The position numbers were made by a program, and so were the translations under genes. DNA of 64,000 bases from Phytophthora sp. 'mugwort' (lineage: Eukaryota; Oomycota; Peronosporomycetes; Peronosporales; Peronosporaceae): the NCBI GenBank assembly GCA_033558025.1, contig JAUCEF010000018.1, positions 1,302,001-1,366,000 of the forward strand, written 5' to 3'. The notes beneath the pieces are model-generated. The model ran no database searches. It had not been told where the DNA came from and was given only the letters and a program-made list of their open reading frames with translations. Shown piece by piece: positions 20,856 through 34,412 of the stretch (positions are counted from its first letter, which is position 1; every line of letters begins with the position of its first letter).

Positions 20856-21205
20856 TATTGACGGTTACCGGTTTGGTATCAGTTATTAGCCGTGAACCGG
20901 TTAACCCGAGCCGGTCCAATCCGAACCCACGTTGATTATGGTGATTACGGTAAGTTGTTTACGCCACCGATGATTAGACGAGTAGGATGATTGGACGAAC
21001 ACCGGTGAGTGATGGTTGATTAGATGCACTAGGTGATAGGACGCAGGGTCGCGTGTCTATAACAGTAGGGTGTAAGCTCCAACAATTCAATCACTTTCGA
21101 ATCTTCATTCTACCCCTCAAGTGCCTTCGCTCCGGTCCCGCCGTCTGCGACGTCCCTCCCTCCGCTTCGTACAAGCTTCGTGTCCAAGATCCATACCTTT
21201 CATCA
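20856..21205 (+). repeat. LTR, family A2 (5' LTR)
   Basis: 350 bp, TATTGACGG…TTTCATCA. It has four TGATTRGAYG-type decamers at 20971-21043 and an initiator-like TCACTTTCGAATCTTCA at 21091-21107. Confidence 0.9.
20971..21043 (+). promoter_or_regulatory. Paired TGATTRGAYG decamers in the A2 LTR
   Basis: Decamers start at 20971, 20988, 21017 and 21034 (the last is TGATAGGACG). The 17-bp spacing inside each pair is the same as in family A, while the distance between pairs has drifted. Conservation of the pairs across the two families suggests a functional binding site. Confidence 0.5.
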
Positions 21206-21220
21206 GGTTATGAGCCCAAG
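21206..21220 (+). other. Primer-binding site, initiator tRNA-Met anticodon arm
   Basis: GGTTATGAGCCCAAG directly after the LTR. The ATG at 21210 is the gag-pol start. Confidence 0.8.
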
Positions 21221-24200
21221 CACCATGTCCTCTGCCCAAGACGCCTCGACCAAGGTCTCCATTGACAAGTTCAACGGGGACAACTACGCGACGTGGAACC
21301 GCTACATGCGTGGCGTGTTCCTGACCAAGTCGACGTGGCATGTCGTGAACCGTGAGACGACGCCAAGCTACACGGACTCGCGGGCCAAGGACGACTACGT
21401 CAAGTTGAGCAACATCGCTTTCGGACTGATGCTGCTCCACATGGACGCGGACTACCACCATGTGGTCGACGACTGCGAGGAAGCGTGGGTTGCCTGGTCG
21501 CGCCTGAAGACGCTGTACGGTGGTTCGCAGAAGGCTGGACGCATCTACCTGAAGCGCCAACTCTTCAGCATGGAGATGTCGGAAGGCGGCAATGTGTTGC
21601 ATCATTGCAACGAGGTCCTCAACATCAGCGCCAAGCTCAGCAGCATCGGTGCCAAGATGGAGGACGAGGACGTGGCGATCTGCTTGTTGCGCAGCCTCCC
21701 CAAGAGCTACGAGGACGTCGTGCTGAACTTGGAGATGAGCAGCGCTGAACTGCGGTCGCAAGACGTCGTGAAGGTGCTCACGAACGAGCACATCAAGCGA
21801 CAAGGCGAGAAGACGGCGACGGTGAAGACGGAGAACGCGGCCAAGGCGTTCAACACCGACCGAGAGTCTCGCCAGTGTACGTACTGCGGAAAAGTGGGGC
21901 ACACGATTGACAAGTGCTGGACCAAGCAGAAGGACGAGAACCGAGGGCCGAGACGCGGCGGCAACGGCCGTGGACGCGGGGCCAACAACATCCAGTGGAG
22001 AAACGACAGCAACGGCTACGACTACGACTACGATCGAGTAGCGTTCGCGGTTTCACTGGAATGTGGGGTTTCGACGGGCAAGAATGTGTCCGGGATGTGG
22101 GCGGTCGACAGCGGCGCAACGCACCACATCTGCAACGACAAGACCAAGTTCGTCCATTTGATTGAGCGGAACGAAGGCGAACTTTCGGTGGCCGACGGCA
22201 ACAAGGCGGCCATCATGGGTGTGGGGACCATCGTGGAACAAGTGGTTCTGCCCAATGGCGACGAGCGCGAGATCGAGATCAAGAACGCGCTGTACGTGCC
22301 AAGCATGAGCAAGAATCTGCTTTCGGTACCGCAGATCAACAAAAGTGACAAGTTTCAAGTGGTGTTCGACGGCACCAAGATGCAGATTGCGCACAAAGGC
22401 TCCAAGCAAGTGGTGGCGACGGCAAACCTCATGGATGGACTCTACTGGCTTCAGACGCCTCAGCGATCGGCGAATGCGGCGACGAGTGGCAAGACTGTCG
22501 ACCTGCACGCGCGCATGGGTCACGCTCCGGTTGAGGTGCTTCGCAAGATGGTCGACAACCACATGATCAAGGACGCGAAGGCACCTTTCAAGTCGAGCGG
22601 ACCAAGTCTGTGTCGTGGTTGCCAGCAAGGTAAAATGGTCCAAAAACCATTCCCAAGCAACCGTGACAAGCGTCGCTACGACACATTTGAGCTGCTCCAC
22701 TTCGACATCTGCGGACCCATGGAGGAAAACTCGCTTGGCGGCAGCAAGTACCTGCTACTGATCGTGGACGAAGCCAGTGGATGCATGAAGGGTTTCTGCC
22801 TGCGTGCCAAGTCGGAGAGCGAAGACTGCATCAAGACGTACATCATGAAGGTGCAGAAGCAGTTCGGCAAGAAGGTCAAGTTTGTGCGGCACGACGGAGC
22901 TCGTGAGTTTGCGACCAACTCGCTCAACGACTTCTACGAAGACGAAGGCATCGAGCAGCAAACCACGGTTCCGTACGCGCACCAGACGAACGGCACGGCA
23001 GAGCGAGCTATCCGAACTATCGTCACGATCGGCCGCAGCATGCTGCATCACGCTAAGCTGGACAAGTGTTTCTGGGCTGAGGCGGCCATGACTGCCATCT
23101 ACGTGAAGAATCGTCTGCCATCACCCAAGATCGAGCACAAGACTCCGAGATCGTTTACAACTCCAAGCCGAGTGTGAAGCACATGCGTGTGTTCGGCTGT
23201 CGGACGTACATTCTGACTCCGAAGGAGAAGCGGCTCAAGTGGGATCCCAAGGCTCGCGCTGGACTGTTCCTGGGTTACGAAGAAGTGTCCAAGGCGTATC
23301 GACTTTATGACATCGAGGCGGGGCAGGTGGTTATCAGTCGCGATGTCAACTTCGATGAGTCGACCTTTGGATGTTCACCGACGATTTCCGATGAAGATGT
23401 CGACGACCTGGACTTCGACTCGCTCGACATCGACAATGATGGTTTCCGCCAGACGGAGTACACGCAGGCAGGGAAGCGCAAGAGCCGCCCGAGTGACGAA
23501 GATGAAGCTGCCAGAAAACCGCGAGCTGTGCGTCATCGACCTGGACTGGAAGAAGCAAGTGCGCCGAACTACTCCCCTCCGCACCGAGCAGACGCAGACG
23601 AAGAAGAAAAGTCTGGAGACCAAGATGAAGAATCGACTCCATCTGTGTTTTGGCGTGCAAGTGCCAATGCCGTCGAAGCAGGCGATCTATCGGAGCCGAC
23701 GACATTCCAAGAAGCGGTCAACGGCCCCGACCAAGTGCACTGGCGCAAGGCGATTCGTGCTGAGCTCGAATCGATGCGACTTCGTGGTGTGTTTCGTGCT
23801 GCCAAGTTGCCTAACGGACAACGCGCCATCGGCACCAAGTGGGTGTTCAAGATCAAGCGCAAAGCGGACGGATCGATCGAGAAGTACAAGGCGCGCCTCG
23901 TGGCCAAAGGGTTCAAGCAGAAGTACGGCATCGACTACACCGAGACGTTCTCGCCCGTGGTCAAGTACGTGACGCTGCGCATGGTCATCGCGATCGCCAA
24001 GTATTTTGACTGGCCCCTCGACCAACTCGACGTGGTGACAGCTTTCCTGTACGGGATAATGAAAGAACTGGTGTTCTGCGCGGTCCCCGAAGGTGTTGAT
24101 CTCGACGGTGACTTCGACTGCCTGGAATTGGTGAAGGCGATCTACGGTCTCAAGCAAGCTTCGCGCGTGTGGAACGAGACCTTCGACGAGTTCGTGTGCT

Positions 24201-25243
24201 CCATCGGCTTTCAAGTATCGGCGTTCGACCCGTGCCTCTACATCAAGATCGTTGACGGTCACTGCGTGCTAGTGCTGGTCTACGTGGATGACGTGCTGAT
24301 TACCGGAAGTTCACCCGAACTGATCTCACGCACGAAGACCGACCTCAAGACACGCTTCGAGATGACCGACAGCGGCAAGTGCGCGTTCATTCTTGGGATC
24401 GAATTGGTGGACGGCCCGGACGGCAGCGTGACGATGTGTCAGCGCCGCTATGTGGATGACATTCTCAAGCGTTTTGGTATGGACGAGTGCAAGGCCGTGG
24501 TGAGTCCCGTCGACATAAGCACTCGACTGATTTCAAGTGACGCAGCGACCAAGGTGAACGCTCCGTTTCGCGAAGCTGTTGGTGCTCTGATGCACTTGAT
24601 GACTGCCACGCGCCCGGACATCGCGTACGCCGTTGGCTATGCGTCGCGCTTCATGGAGAACCCTCAAGAAGAACACTGGGTTGCGGTCAAGCGTATCTTT
24701 CGCTACCTGCAAGGCACCAAGAGGCATGGGATCTGCTTCAAGCCGGGTGACAACATCGACTTTCGCGGGTACTCGGACGCGGACTGGGCTGGCGACCTCG
24801 CGGACCGCAAGTCGACTTCCGGCTACACGTTCATGCTAATGGGTGCACCAGTGAGCTGGGGAAGCAAGAAGCAGTCAAGTGTTTCGCTGTCTACGAGTGA
24901 GGCGGAGTACATCGCACTCAGTCTGGCGATCCAAGAGGGCAAGTGGATTCATCGCCTGCTGCGCGAGATTCTGGCGGCCGCTAATGAGACTGGACCCGAG
25001 CTCATGATCCGCGAAGACAACCAGTCGTGCATCAAGATGACGAAGAACCCAGTAAACCACGGTCGCGCCAAGCACATCGACATCAAGTACCACCACATCC
25101 GCGATGAAGTGAAGCGCGGTGAAGTCAAGCTCGAGTACTGCGAGACTTCTGTGATGCTAGCGGACATCATGACGAAGGCTCTCGCGGGACCACGCCATAC
25201 GGATCTGACGGCGGCTCTCGGCATTCGTGGGACTTCGCATTGA
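21210..25243 (+). pseudogene. Copia gag-pol, family A2, broken by one 4-bp deletion
   Basis: The frame has all A-type domains: Gag, CCHC knuckle, DSG protease, D,D(35)E integrase, reverse transcriptase with YVDD, and RNase H. It is interrupted after about 23147, where TTCG present in the other A2 copies is missing. The first part ends at 23177 and the second part is open from 23174 to the TGA at 25241-25243. The break falls between the integrase core and the RT. Everything else is open, so inactivation is recent. Confidence 0.9.
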
Positions 25244-25250
25244 GGGGGCG

Positions 25251-25600
25251 TATTGACGGTTACCGGTTTGGTATCAGTTATTAGCCGTGAACCGGTTAAC
25301 CCGAGCCGGTCCAATCCGAACCCACGTTGATTATGGTGATTACGGTAAGTTGTTTACGCCACCGATGATTAGACGAGTAGGATGATTGGACGAACACCGG
25401 TGAGTGATGGTTGATTAGATGCACTAGGTGATAGGACGCAGGGTCGCGTGTCTATAACAGTAGGGTGTAAGCTCCAACAATTCAATCACTTTCGAATCTT
25501 CATTCTACCCCTCAAGTGCCTTCGCTCCGGTCCCGCCGTCTGCGACGTCCCTCCCTCCGCTTCGTACAAGCTTCGTGTCCAAGATCCATACCTTTCATCA
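25251..25600 (+). repeat. LTR, family A2 (3' LTR)
   Basis: 350 bp, with no visible difference from the 5' LTR at 20856. It follows polypurine tract GAGGGGG and precedes the right GTTTT duplication. Confidence 0.9.
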
Positions 25601-27397
25601 GTTTTGAACCAGGCAGCAAGCGACACCCGCGGACGCAGTCGCTGGAAGAAGCTGTGGAAGTGCCAAGTGCCAAGCGGCAGAGTCGACACCTGACTCTGGA
25701 CGAGATGTCGGCCGCGGCTCAAGAAAGTCAAGACTTCGAGGCTGCTTACGTCGTGGATTCAGTGGGAGAAATGCCGGCCACATTCAAGTCGGCGATGGAA
25801 TCCAACGACGCAAGCAAGTGGAAGGAAGCTTGTGACTCGGAACACGACTCGCTTTGCAAGAACGAGACGTGGGACGTGGTGCCGTTGCCTAAGGGACGCA
25901 AGGCGATCGGCTGCCGATGGGTGTTTCGAGTGAAGGAGAACCAAGCCGGAGAGATCGAGCGGTTCAAGGCGCGCCTGGTGGCCAAGGGGTTCTCGCAGAA
26001 GTACGGCATCGACTATGAGGAGACATTCGCACCAGTGGCCAAGTTCACGTCGATCCGGGTGGTGTTGAGCATGGCTGCCAAGTACGGTCTCAAGCTGAAT
26101 CAGATGGATGTCAAGACGGCTTTCCTGAATGGCGTGCTGGCGAGGAAATCTACATGCAACAGCCCGACGGATACGTTGACGAAGACCAACCGGAGTACGT
26201 ATGCAAGCTCAAGCGGTCATCGTATGGATTGAAACAGTCGCCACGCATGTGGAACCAGAACATCGACGACTTCATGCTAAAGATCGAGTTCACCAAGTGT
26301 AAGACCGACCACTGCGTGTACATCAAGAGGGACGGCGACATCATGGTACTGGTGGTGCTCTACGTTGACGACCTCATCATTGCAAGCAACGACGATGACT
26401 TGCTGGAATCGACCAAGCGGGCACTCAGCGATCGGTTCGAGATGACGGACCTTGGCGACCTCAGCTACTTTCTCGGTATGGAAATCAAGCAAGATCGAGA
26501 AGTCGGCGTTGTAACGATTCGGCAGACCAAATTCGCGCAAAGTATCCTGAACAAGTTTGGCATGGAAGATTGCAAGCCCGTGAAAACACCACAAGATCCG
26601 GGACTCAAGCTAACCAAGAACATGTGCGAAGGAGACTGCAAGCACGAAGACACCATGAAGAACGTGCCGTACCGGAATGCTGTAGGCTGCCTCATGTACT
26701 TAATGGTGGGCACACGTCCGGACCTGGCGACAGCAGTGGGCTCACTAAGTCAATTCGCGTCGGATCCATGTCCCACACACTGGCAGGCACTCAAGCGAGT
26801 ACTTCGGTATATTCGAGGCACGACGACGCACGGCATCGAGTTCACCGCGAAGGACAAAGAAGGTATTCGCGGCTACTCAGATGCGGACTGGGCGGGCGAT
26901 ATCGAGTCACGTCGCAGTACAAGTGGCTACGCATTCATGATGAACGGGGGATGCGTCAGCTGGCGCAGCAAGAAGCAGAGGACAGTAGCGCTATCGTCGA
27001 CAGAGGCCGAGTATATGGCGCTCTCGGAAGCTACGCAAGAGGCGTTGTGGCTCAAGGCGTTCCTGCATGAAATCGGTGAGATCAGAACGACGACGCAGTG
27101 CTGATCTACGAGGACAACCAAGGCTCCATCGCGTTGGCCAAGAACCCGGAGTTCCACAAGCGCACCAAGTACATTGACATTCGCTACCACTTCGTGCGCG
27201 AAAAGGTGGAAGACGGTCAAGTGGTGCTGCAGTACGTCTCGACAACCGACATGCTGGCCGACATCATGACGAAGGCGATCACTGCTGTGCAGTTTGAAGT
27301 TCTTCGGAAAAAGCTCGGGATCCAAAGTACAACAGCTGTCGAGCCGAGTGGGAGTGTTGTCAAGGAGACGTCTCGACCAGCTGCTGTATACCGGTAG
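25601..27397 (+). pseudogene. Family B' pol, RT and RNase H part, frameshifted (array unit 1)
   Basis: This continues the B' frame after the A2 insertion, from PGSKRHPRTQSL (B residue about 774) through RT (YVDD) and RNase H to the LTR-encoded stop. One base is missing near 26141 (within the segment that reads LDEDIYM in family B), and there is a second break near 27090 in RNase H. The B' element was therefore already dead when this region was copied. Confidence 0.88.
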
Positions 27398-27708
27398 GAT
27401 ACCGGTATGACCTTCACTCCGTGGCACCGCAATCATCCTGTGATTACGAGACGAAGATTACGTCACGGTGTTTATGGGACGGTGTTTACGCCATGGACGA
27501 TTACGCCACGGGTGGGTACAAGATTGTGGGTACATGATGGGCTCTACGTGGCACTCCCTGATTGGCTGAAGCAACACAGTATCCAGTAGAGAATCCAGTA
27601 GAGTGTACCCAGTAGGTAGAACTGTAGGCTTAGAGGTAGCAAGGAGTTTGCGAACTAAGGACCTAAATCAATCACTTTGCATTTTGCCATCAAGTGACCA
27701 AGTCTTTT
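27355..27708 (+). repeat. LTR, family B' (array unit 1)
   Basis: 354 bp, TGTTGTC…CTTTT. It is longer than the B LTR mainly because of extra sequence around 27460-27515. The flank CCATC follows, within A2 pol. Confidence 0.9.
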
Positions 27709-28751
27709 CCATCGGCTTTCAAGTATCGGCGTTCGACCCGTGCCTCTACATCAAGATCGTTGACGGTCACTGCGTGCTAGTGCTGGTCTACGTGGATGAC
27801 GTGCTGATTACCGGAAGTTCACCCGAACTGATCTCACGCACGAAGACCGACCTCAAGACACGCTTCGAGATGACCGACAGCGGCAAGTGCGCGTTCATTC
27901 TTGGGATCGAATTGGTGGACGGCCCGGACGGCAGCGTGACGATGTGTCAGCGCCGCTATGTGGATGACATTCTCAAGCGTTTTGGTATGGACGAGTGCAA
28001 GGCCGTGGTGAGTCCCGTCGACATAAGCACTCGACTGATTTCAAGTGACGCAGCGACCAAGGTGAACGCTCCGTTTCGCGAAGCTGTTGGTGCTCTGATG
28101 CACTTGATGACTGCCACGCGCCCGGACATCGCGTACGCCGTTGGCTATGCGTCGCGCTTCATGGAGAACCCTCAAGAAGAACACTGGGTTGCGGTCAAGC
28201 GTATCTTTCGCTACCTGCAAGGCACCAAGACGCATGGGATCTGCTTCAAGCCGGGTGACAACATCGACTTTCGCGGGTACTCGGACGCGGACTGGGCTGG
28301 CGACCTCGCGGACCGCAAGTCGACTTCCGGCTACACGTTCATGCTAATGGGTGCACCAGTGAGCTGGGGAAGCAAGAAGCAGTCAAGTGTTTCGCTGTCT
28401 ACGAGTGAGGCGGAGTACATCGCACTCAGTCTGGCGATCCAAGAGGGCAAGTGGATTCATCGCCTGCTGCGCGAGATTCTGGCGGCCGCTAATGAGACTG
28501 GACCCGAGCTCATGATCCGCGAAGACAACCAGTCGTGCATCAAGATGACGAAGAACCCAGTAAACCACGGTCGCGCCAAGCACATCGACATCAAGTACCA
28601 CCACATCCGCGATGAAGTGAAGCGCGGTGAAGTCAAGCTCGAGTACTGCGAGACTTCTGTGATGCTAGCGGACATCATGACGAAGGCTCTCGCGGGACCA
28701 CGCCATACGGATCTGACGGCGGCTCTCGGCATTCGTGGGACTTCGCATTGA
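27709..28751 (+). pseudogene. Family A2 pol, end of RT and RNase H (A2b, array unit 1)
   Basis: An open segment from about residue 1001 of the A2 frame, just before YVDD, to the stop. It includes RT thumb and RNase H. Upstream sequence is absent because B' is inserted here at CCATC. Confidence 0.87.
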
Positions 28752-28758
28752 GGGGGCG

Positions 28759-29108
28759 TATTGACGGTTACCGGTTTGGTATCAGTTATTAGCCGTGAAC
28801 CGGTTAACCCGAGCCGGTCCAATCCGAACCCACGTTGATTATGGTGATTACGGTAAGTTGTTTACGCCACCGATGATTAGACGAGTAGGATGATTGGACG
28901 AACACCGGTGAGTGATGGTTGATTAGATGCACTAGGTGATAGGACGCAGGGTCGCGTGTCTATAACAGTAGGGTGTAAGCTCCAACAATTCAATCACTTT
29001 CGAATCTTCATTCTACCCCTCAAGTGCCTTCGCTCCGGTCCCGCCGTCTGCGACGTCCCTCCCTCCGCTTCGTACAAGCTTCGTGTCCAAGATCCATACC
29101 TTTCATCA
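28759..29108 (+). repeat. LTR, family A2 (array unit 1)
   Basis: 350 bp, followed by GTTTT and B' sequence exactly as at 25601. This shows that the junction was copied by recombination and is not a second insertion into the same base. Confidence 0.9.
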
Positions 29109-30905
29109 GTTTTGAACCAGGCAGCAAGCGACACCCGCGGACGCAGTCGCTGGAAGAAGCTGTGGAAGTGCCAAGTGCCAAGCGGCAGAGTCGACACCTG
29201 ACTCTGGACGAGATGTCGGCCGCGGCTCAAGAAAGTCAAGACTTCGAGGCTGCTTACGTCGTGGATTCAGTGGGAGAAATGCCGGCCACATTCAAGTCGG
29301 CGATGGAATCCAACGACGCAAGCAAGTGGAAGGAAGCTTGTGACTCGGAACACGACTCGCTTTGCAAGAACGAGACGTGGGACGTGGTGCCGTTGCCTAA
29401 GGGACGCAAGGCGATCGGCTGCCGATGGGTGTTTCGAGTGAAGGAGAACCAAGCCGGAGAGATCGAGCGGTTCAAGGCGCGCCTGGTGGCCAAGGGGTTC
29501 TCGCAGAAGTACGGCATCGACTATGAGGAGACATTCGCACCAGTGGCCAAGTTCACGTCGATCCGGGTGGTGTTGAGCATGGCTGCCAAGTACGGTCTCA
29601 AGCTGAATCAGATGGATGTCAAGACGGCTTTCCTGAATGGCGTGCTGGCGAGGAAATCTACATGCAACAGCCCGACGGATACGTTGACGAAGACCAACCG
29701 GAGTACGTATGCAAGCTCAAGCGGTCATCGTATGGATTGAAACAGTCGCCACGCATGTGGAACCAGAACATCGACGACTTCATGCTAAAGATCGAGTTCA
29801 CCAAGTGTAAGACCGACCACTGCGTGTACATCAAGAGGGACGGCGACATCATGGTACTGGTGGTGCTCTACGTTGACGACCTCATCATTGCAAGCAACGA
29901 CGATGACTTGCTGGAATCGACCAAGCGGGCACTCAGCGATCGGTTCGAGATGACGGACCTTGGCGACCTCAGCTACTTTCTCGGTATGGAAATCAAGCAA
30001 GATCGAGAAGTCGGCGTTGTAACGATTCGGCAGACCAAATTCGCGCAAAGTATCCTGAACAAGTTTGGCATGGAAGATTGCAAGCCCGTGAAAACACCAC
30101 AAGATCCGGGACTCAAGCTAACCAAGAACATGTGCGAAGGAGACTGCAAGCACGAAGACACCATGAAGAACGTGCCGTACCGGAATGCTGTAGGCTGCCT
30201 CATGTACTTAATGGTGGGCACACGTCCGGACCTGGCGACAGCAGTGGGCTCACTAAGTCAATTCGCGTCGGATCCATGTCCCACACACTGGCAGGCACTC
30301 AAGCGAGTACTTCGGTATATTCGAGGCACGACGACGCACGGCATCGAGTTCACCGCGAAGGACAAAGAAGGTATTCGCGGCTACTCAGATGCGGACTGGG
30401 CGGGCGATATCGAGTCACGTCGCAGTACAAGTGGCTACGCATTCATGATGAACGGGGGATGCGTCAGCTGGCGCAGCAAGAAGCAGAGGACAGTAGCGCT
30501 ATCGTCGACAGAGGCCGAGTATATGGCGCTCTCGGAAGCTACGCAAGAGGCGTTGTGGCTCAAGGCGTTCCTGCATGAAATCGGTGAGATCAGAACGACG
30601 ACGCAGTGCTGATCTACGAGGACAACCAAGGCTCCATCGCGTTGGCCAAGAACCCGGAGTTCCACAAGCGCACCAAGTACATTGACATTCGCTACCACTT
30701 CGTGCGCGAAAAGGTGGAAGACGGTCAAGTGGTGCTGCAGTACGTCTCGACAACCGACATGCTGGCCGACATCATGACGAAGGCGATCACTGCTGTGCAG
30801 TTTGAAGTTCTTCGGAAAAAGCTCGGGATCCAAAGTACAACAGCTGTCGAGCCGAGTGGGAGTGTTGTCAAGGAGACGTCTCGACCAGCTGCTGTATACC
30901 GGTAG
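29109..30905 (+). pseudogene. Family B' pol, RT and RNase H part, frameshifted (array unit 2)
   Basis: Duplicate of 25601-27397 with the same two lesions (near 29649 and 30598). Confidence 0.88.
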
Positions 30906-31216
30906 GATACCGGTATGACCTTCACTCCGTGGCACCGCAATCATCCTGTGATTACGAGACGAAGATTACGTCACGGTGTTTATGGGACGGTGTTTACGCC
31001 ATGGACGATTACGCCACGGGTGGGTACAAGATTGTGGGTACATGATGGGCTCTACGTGGCACTCCCTGATTGGCTGAAGCAACACAGTATCCAGTAGAGA
31101 ATCCAGTAGAGTGTACCCAGTAGGTAGAACTGTAGGCTTAGAGGTAGCAAGGAGTTTGCGAACTAAGGACCTAAATCAATCACTTTGCATTTTGCCATCA
31201 AGTGACCAAGTCTTTT
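30863..31216 (+). repeat. LTR, family B' (array unit 2)
   Basis: 354 bp, copy of 27355-27708. Confidence 0.9.
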
Positions 31217-32258
31217 CCATCGGCTTTCAAGTATCGGCGTTCGACCCGTGCCTCTACATCAAGATCGTTGACGGTCACTGCGTGCTAGTGCTGGTCTACG
31301 TGGATGACGTGCTGATTACCGGAAGTTCACCCGAACTGATCTCACGCACGAAGACCGACCTCAAGACACGCTTCGAGATGACCGACAGCGGCAAGTGCGC
31401 GTTCATTCTTGGGATCGAATTGGTGGACGGCCCGGACGGCAGCGTGACGATGTGTCAGCGCCGCTATGTGGATGACATTCTCAAGCGTTTTGGTATGGAC
31501 GAGTGCAAGGCCGTGGTGAGTCCCGTCGACATAAGCACTCGACTGATTTCAAGTGACGCAGCGACCAAGGTGAACGCTCCGTTTCGCGAAGCTGTTGGTG
31601 CTCTGATGCACTTGATGACTGCCACGCGCCCGGACATCGCGTACGCCGTTGGCTATGCGTCGCGCTTCATGGAGAACCCTCAAGAAGAACACTGGGTTGC
31701 GGTCAAGCGTATCTTTCGCTACCTGCAAGGCACCAAGACGCATGGGATCTGCTTCAAGCCGGGTGACAACATCGACTTTCGCGGGTACTCGGACGCGGAC
31801 TGGGCTGGCGACCTCGCGGACCGCAAGTCGACTTCCGGCTACACGTTCATGCTAATGGGTGCACCAGTGAGCTGGGGAAGCAAGAAGCAGTCAAGTGTTT
31901 CGCTGTCTACGAGTGAGGCGGAGTACATCGCACTCAGTCTGGCGATCCAAGAGGGCAAGTGGATTCATCGCCTGCTGCGCGAGATTCTGGCGGCCGCTAA
32001 TGAGACTGGACCCGAGCTCATGATCCGCGAAGACAACCATCGTGCATCAAGATGACGAAGAACCCAGTAAACCACGGTCGCGCCAAGCACATCGACATCA
32101 AGTACCACCACATCCGCGATGAAGTGAAGCGCGGTGAAGTCAAGCTCGAGTACTGCGAGACTTCTGTGATGCTAGCGGACATCATGACGAAGGCTCTCGC
32201 GGGACCACGCCATACGGATCTGACGGCGGCTCTCGGCATTCGTGGGACTTCGCATTGA
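31217..32258 (+). pseudogene. Family A2 pol fragment with a private frameshift (array unit 2)
   Basis: Copy of 27709-28751 but lacking one base near 32039 (AACCATCG where the other units have AACCAGTCG). This shifts the frame in RNase H. It also explains the 3507-bp unit length. Confidence 0.87.
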
Positions 32259-32265
32259 GGGGGCG

Positions 32266-32615
32266 TATTGACGGTTACCGGTTTGGTATCAGTTATTAGC
32301 CGTGAACCGGTTAACCCGAGCCGGTCCAATCCGAACCCACGTTGATTATGGTGATTACGGTAAGTTGTTTACGCCACCGATGATTAGACGAGTAGGATGA
32401 TTGGACGAACACCGGTGAGTGATGGTTGATTAGATGCACTAGGTGATAGGACGCAGGGTCGCGTGTCTATAACAGTAGGGTGTAAGCTCCAACAATTCAA
32501 TCACTTTCGAATCTTCATTCTACCCCTCAAGTGCCTTCGCTCCGGTCCCGCCGTCTGCGACGTCCCTCCCTCCGCTTCGTACAAGCTTCGTGTCCAAGAT
32601 CCATACCTTTCATCA
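32266..32615 (+). repeat. LTR, family A2 (array unit 2)
   Basis: 350 bp, again followed by GTTTT and B' sequence. Confidence 0.9.
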
Positions 32616-34412
32616 GTTTTGAACCAGGCAGCAAGCGACACCCGCGGACGCAGTCGCTGGAAGAAGCTGTGGAAGTGCCAAGTGCCAAGCGGCAGAGTCG
32701 ACACCTGACTCTGGACGAGATGTCGGCCGCGGCTCAAGAAAGTCAAGACTTCGAGGCTGCTTACGTCGTGGATTCAGTGGGAGAAATGCCGGCCACATTC
32801 AAGTCGGCGATGGAATCCAACGACGCAAGCAAGTGGAAGGAAGCTTGTGACTCGGAACACGACTCGCTTTGCAAGAACGAGACGTGGGACGTGGTGCCGT
32901 TGCCTAAGGGACGCAAGGCGATCGGCTGCCGATGGGTGTTTCGAGTGAAGGAGAACCAAGCCGGAGAGATCGAGCGGTTCAAGGCGCGCCTGGTGGCCAA
33001 GGGGTTCTCGCAGAAGTACGGCATCGACTATGAGGAGACATTCGCACCAGTGGCCAAGTTCACGTCGATCCGGGTGGTGTTGAGCATGGCTGCCAAGTAC
33101 GGTCTCAAGCTGAATCAGATGGATGTCAAGACGGCTTTCCTGAATGGCGTGCTGGCGAGGAAATCTACATGCAACAGCCCGACGGATACGTTGACGAAGA
33201 CCAACCGGAGTACGTATGCAAGCTCAAGCGGTCATCGTATGGATTGAAACAGTCGCCACGCATGTGGAACCAGAACATCGACGACTTCATGCTAAAGATC
33301 GAGTTCACCAAGTGTAAGACCGACCACTGCGTGTACATCAAGAGGGACGGCGACATCATGGTACTGGTGGTGCTCTACGTTGACGACCTCATCATTGCAA
33401 GCAACGACGATGACTTGCTGGAATCGACCAAGCGGGCACTCAGCGATCGGTTCGAGATGACGGACCTTGGCGACCTCAGCTACTTTCTCGGTATGGAAAT
33501 CAAGCAAGATCGAGAAGTCGGCGTTGTAACGATTCGGCAGACCAAATTCGCGCAAAGTATCCTGAACAAGTTTGGCATGGAAGATTGCAAGCCCGTGAAA
33601 ACACCACAAGATCCGGGACTCAAGCTAACCAAGAACATGTGCGAAGGAGACTGCAAGCACGAAGACACCATGAAGAACGTGCCGTACCGGAATGCTGTAG
33701 GCTGCCTCATGTACTTAATGGTGGGCACACGTCCGGACCTGGCGACAGCAGTGGGCTCACTAAGTCAATTCGCGTCGGATCCATGTCCCACACACTGGCA
33801 GGCACTCAAGCGAGTACTTCGGTATATTCGAGGCACGACGACGCACGGCATCGAGTTCACCGCGAAGGACAAAGAAGGTATTCGCGGCTACTCAGATGCG
33901 GACTGGGCGGGCGATATCGAGTCACGTCGCAGTACAAGTGGCTACGCATTCATGATGAACGGGGGATGCGTCAGCTGGCGCAGCAAGAAGCAGAGGACAG
34001 TAGCGCTATCGTCGACAGAGGCCGAGTATATGGCGCTCTCGGAAGCTACGCAAGAGGCGTTGTGGCTCAAGGCGTTCCTGCATGAAATCGGTGAGATCAG
34101 AACGACGACGCAGTGCTGATCTACGAGGACAACCAAGGCTCCATCGCGTTGGCCAAGAACCCGGAGTTCCACAAGCGCACCAAGTACATTGACATTCGCT
34201 ACCACTTCGTGCGCGAAAAGGTGGAAGACGGTCAAGTGGTGCTGCAGTACGTCTCGACAACCGACATGCTGGCCGACATCATGACGAAGGCGATCACTGC
34301 TGTGCAGTTTGAAGTTCTTCGGAAAAAGCTCGGGATCCAAAGTACAACAGCTGTCGAGCCGAGTGGGAGTGTTGTCAAGGAGACGTCTCGACCAGCTGCT
34401 GTATACCGGTAG
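32616..34412 (+). pseudogene. Family B' pol, RT and RNase H part, frameshifted (array unit 3)
   Basis: Third copy of 25601-27397 with the same lesions. Confidence 0.88.

Larger units (their letters stand above)
20856..25600 (+). mobile_element. Complete family A2 copia element with target-site duplication
   Basis: Flanked by GTTTT (20851-20855 and 25601-25605). LTRs at 20856-21205 and 25251-25600 show no visible difference. Removing the element restores the B' linker codons GAC GAA GGT TTT GAA. The duplication shows that the LTR starts TATTGA, so the terminal dinucleotides are TA and CA. Confidence 0.92.
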
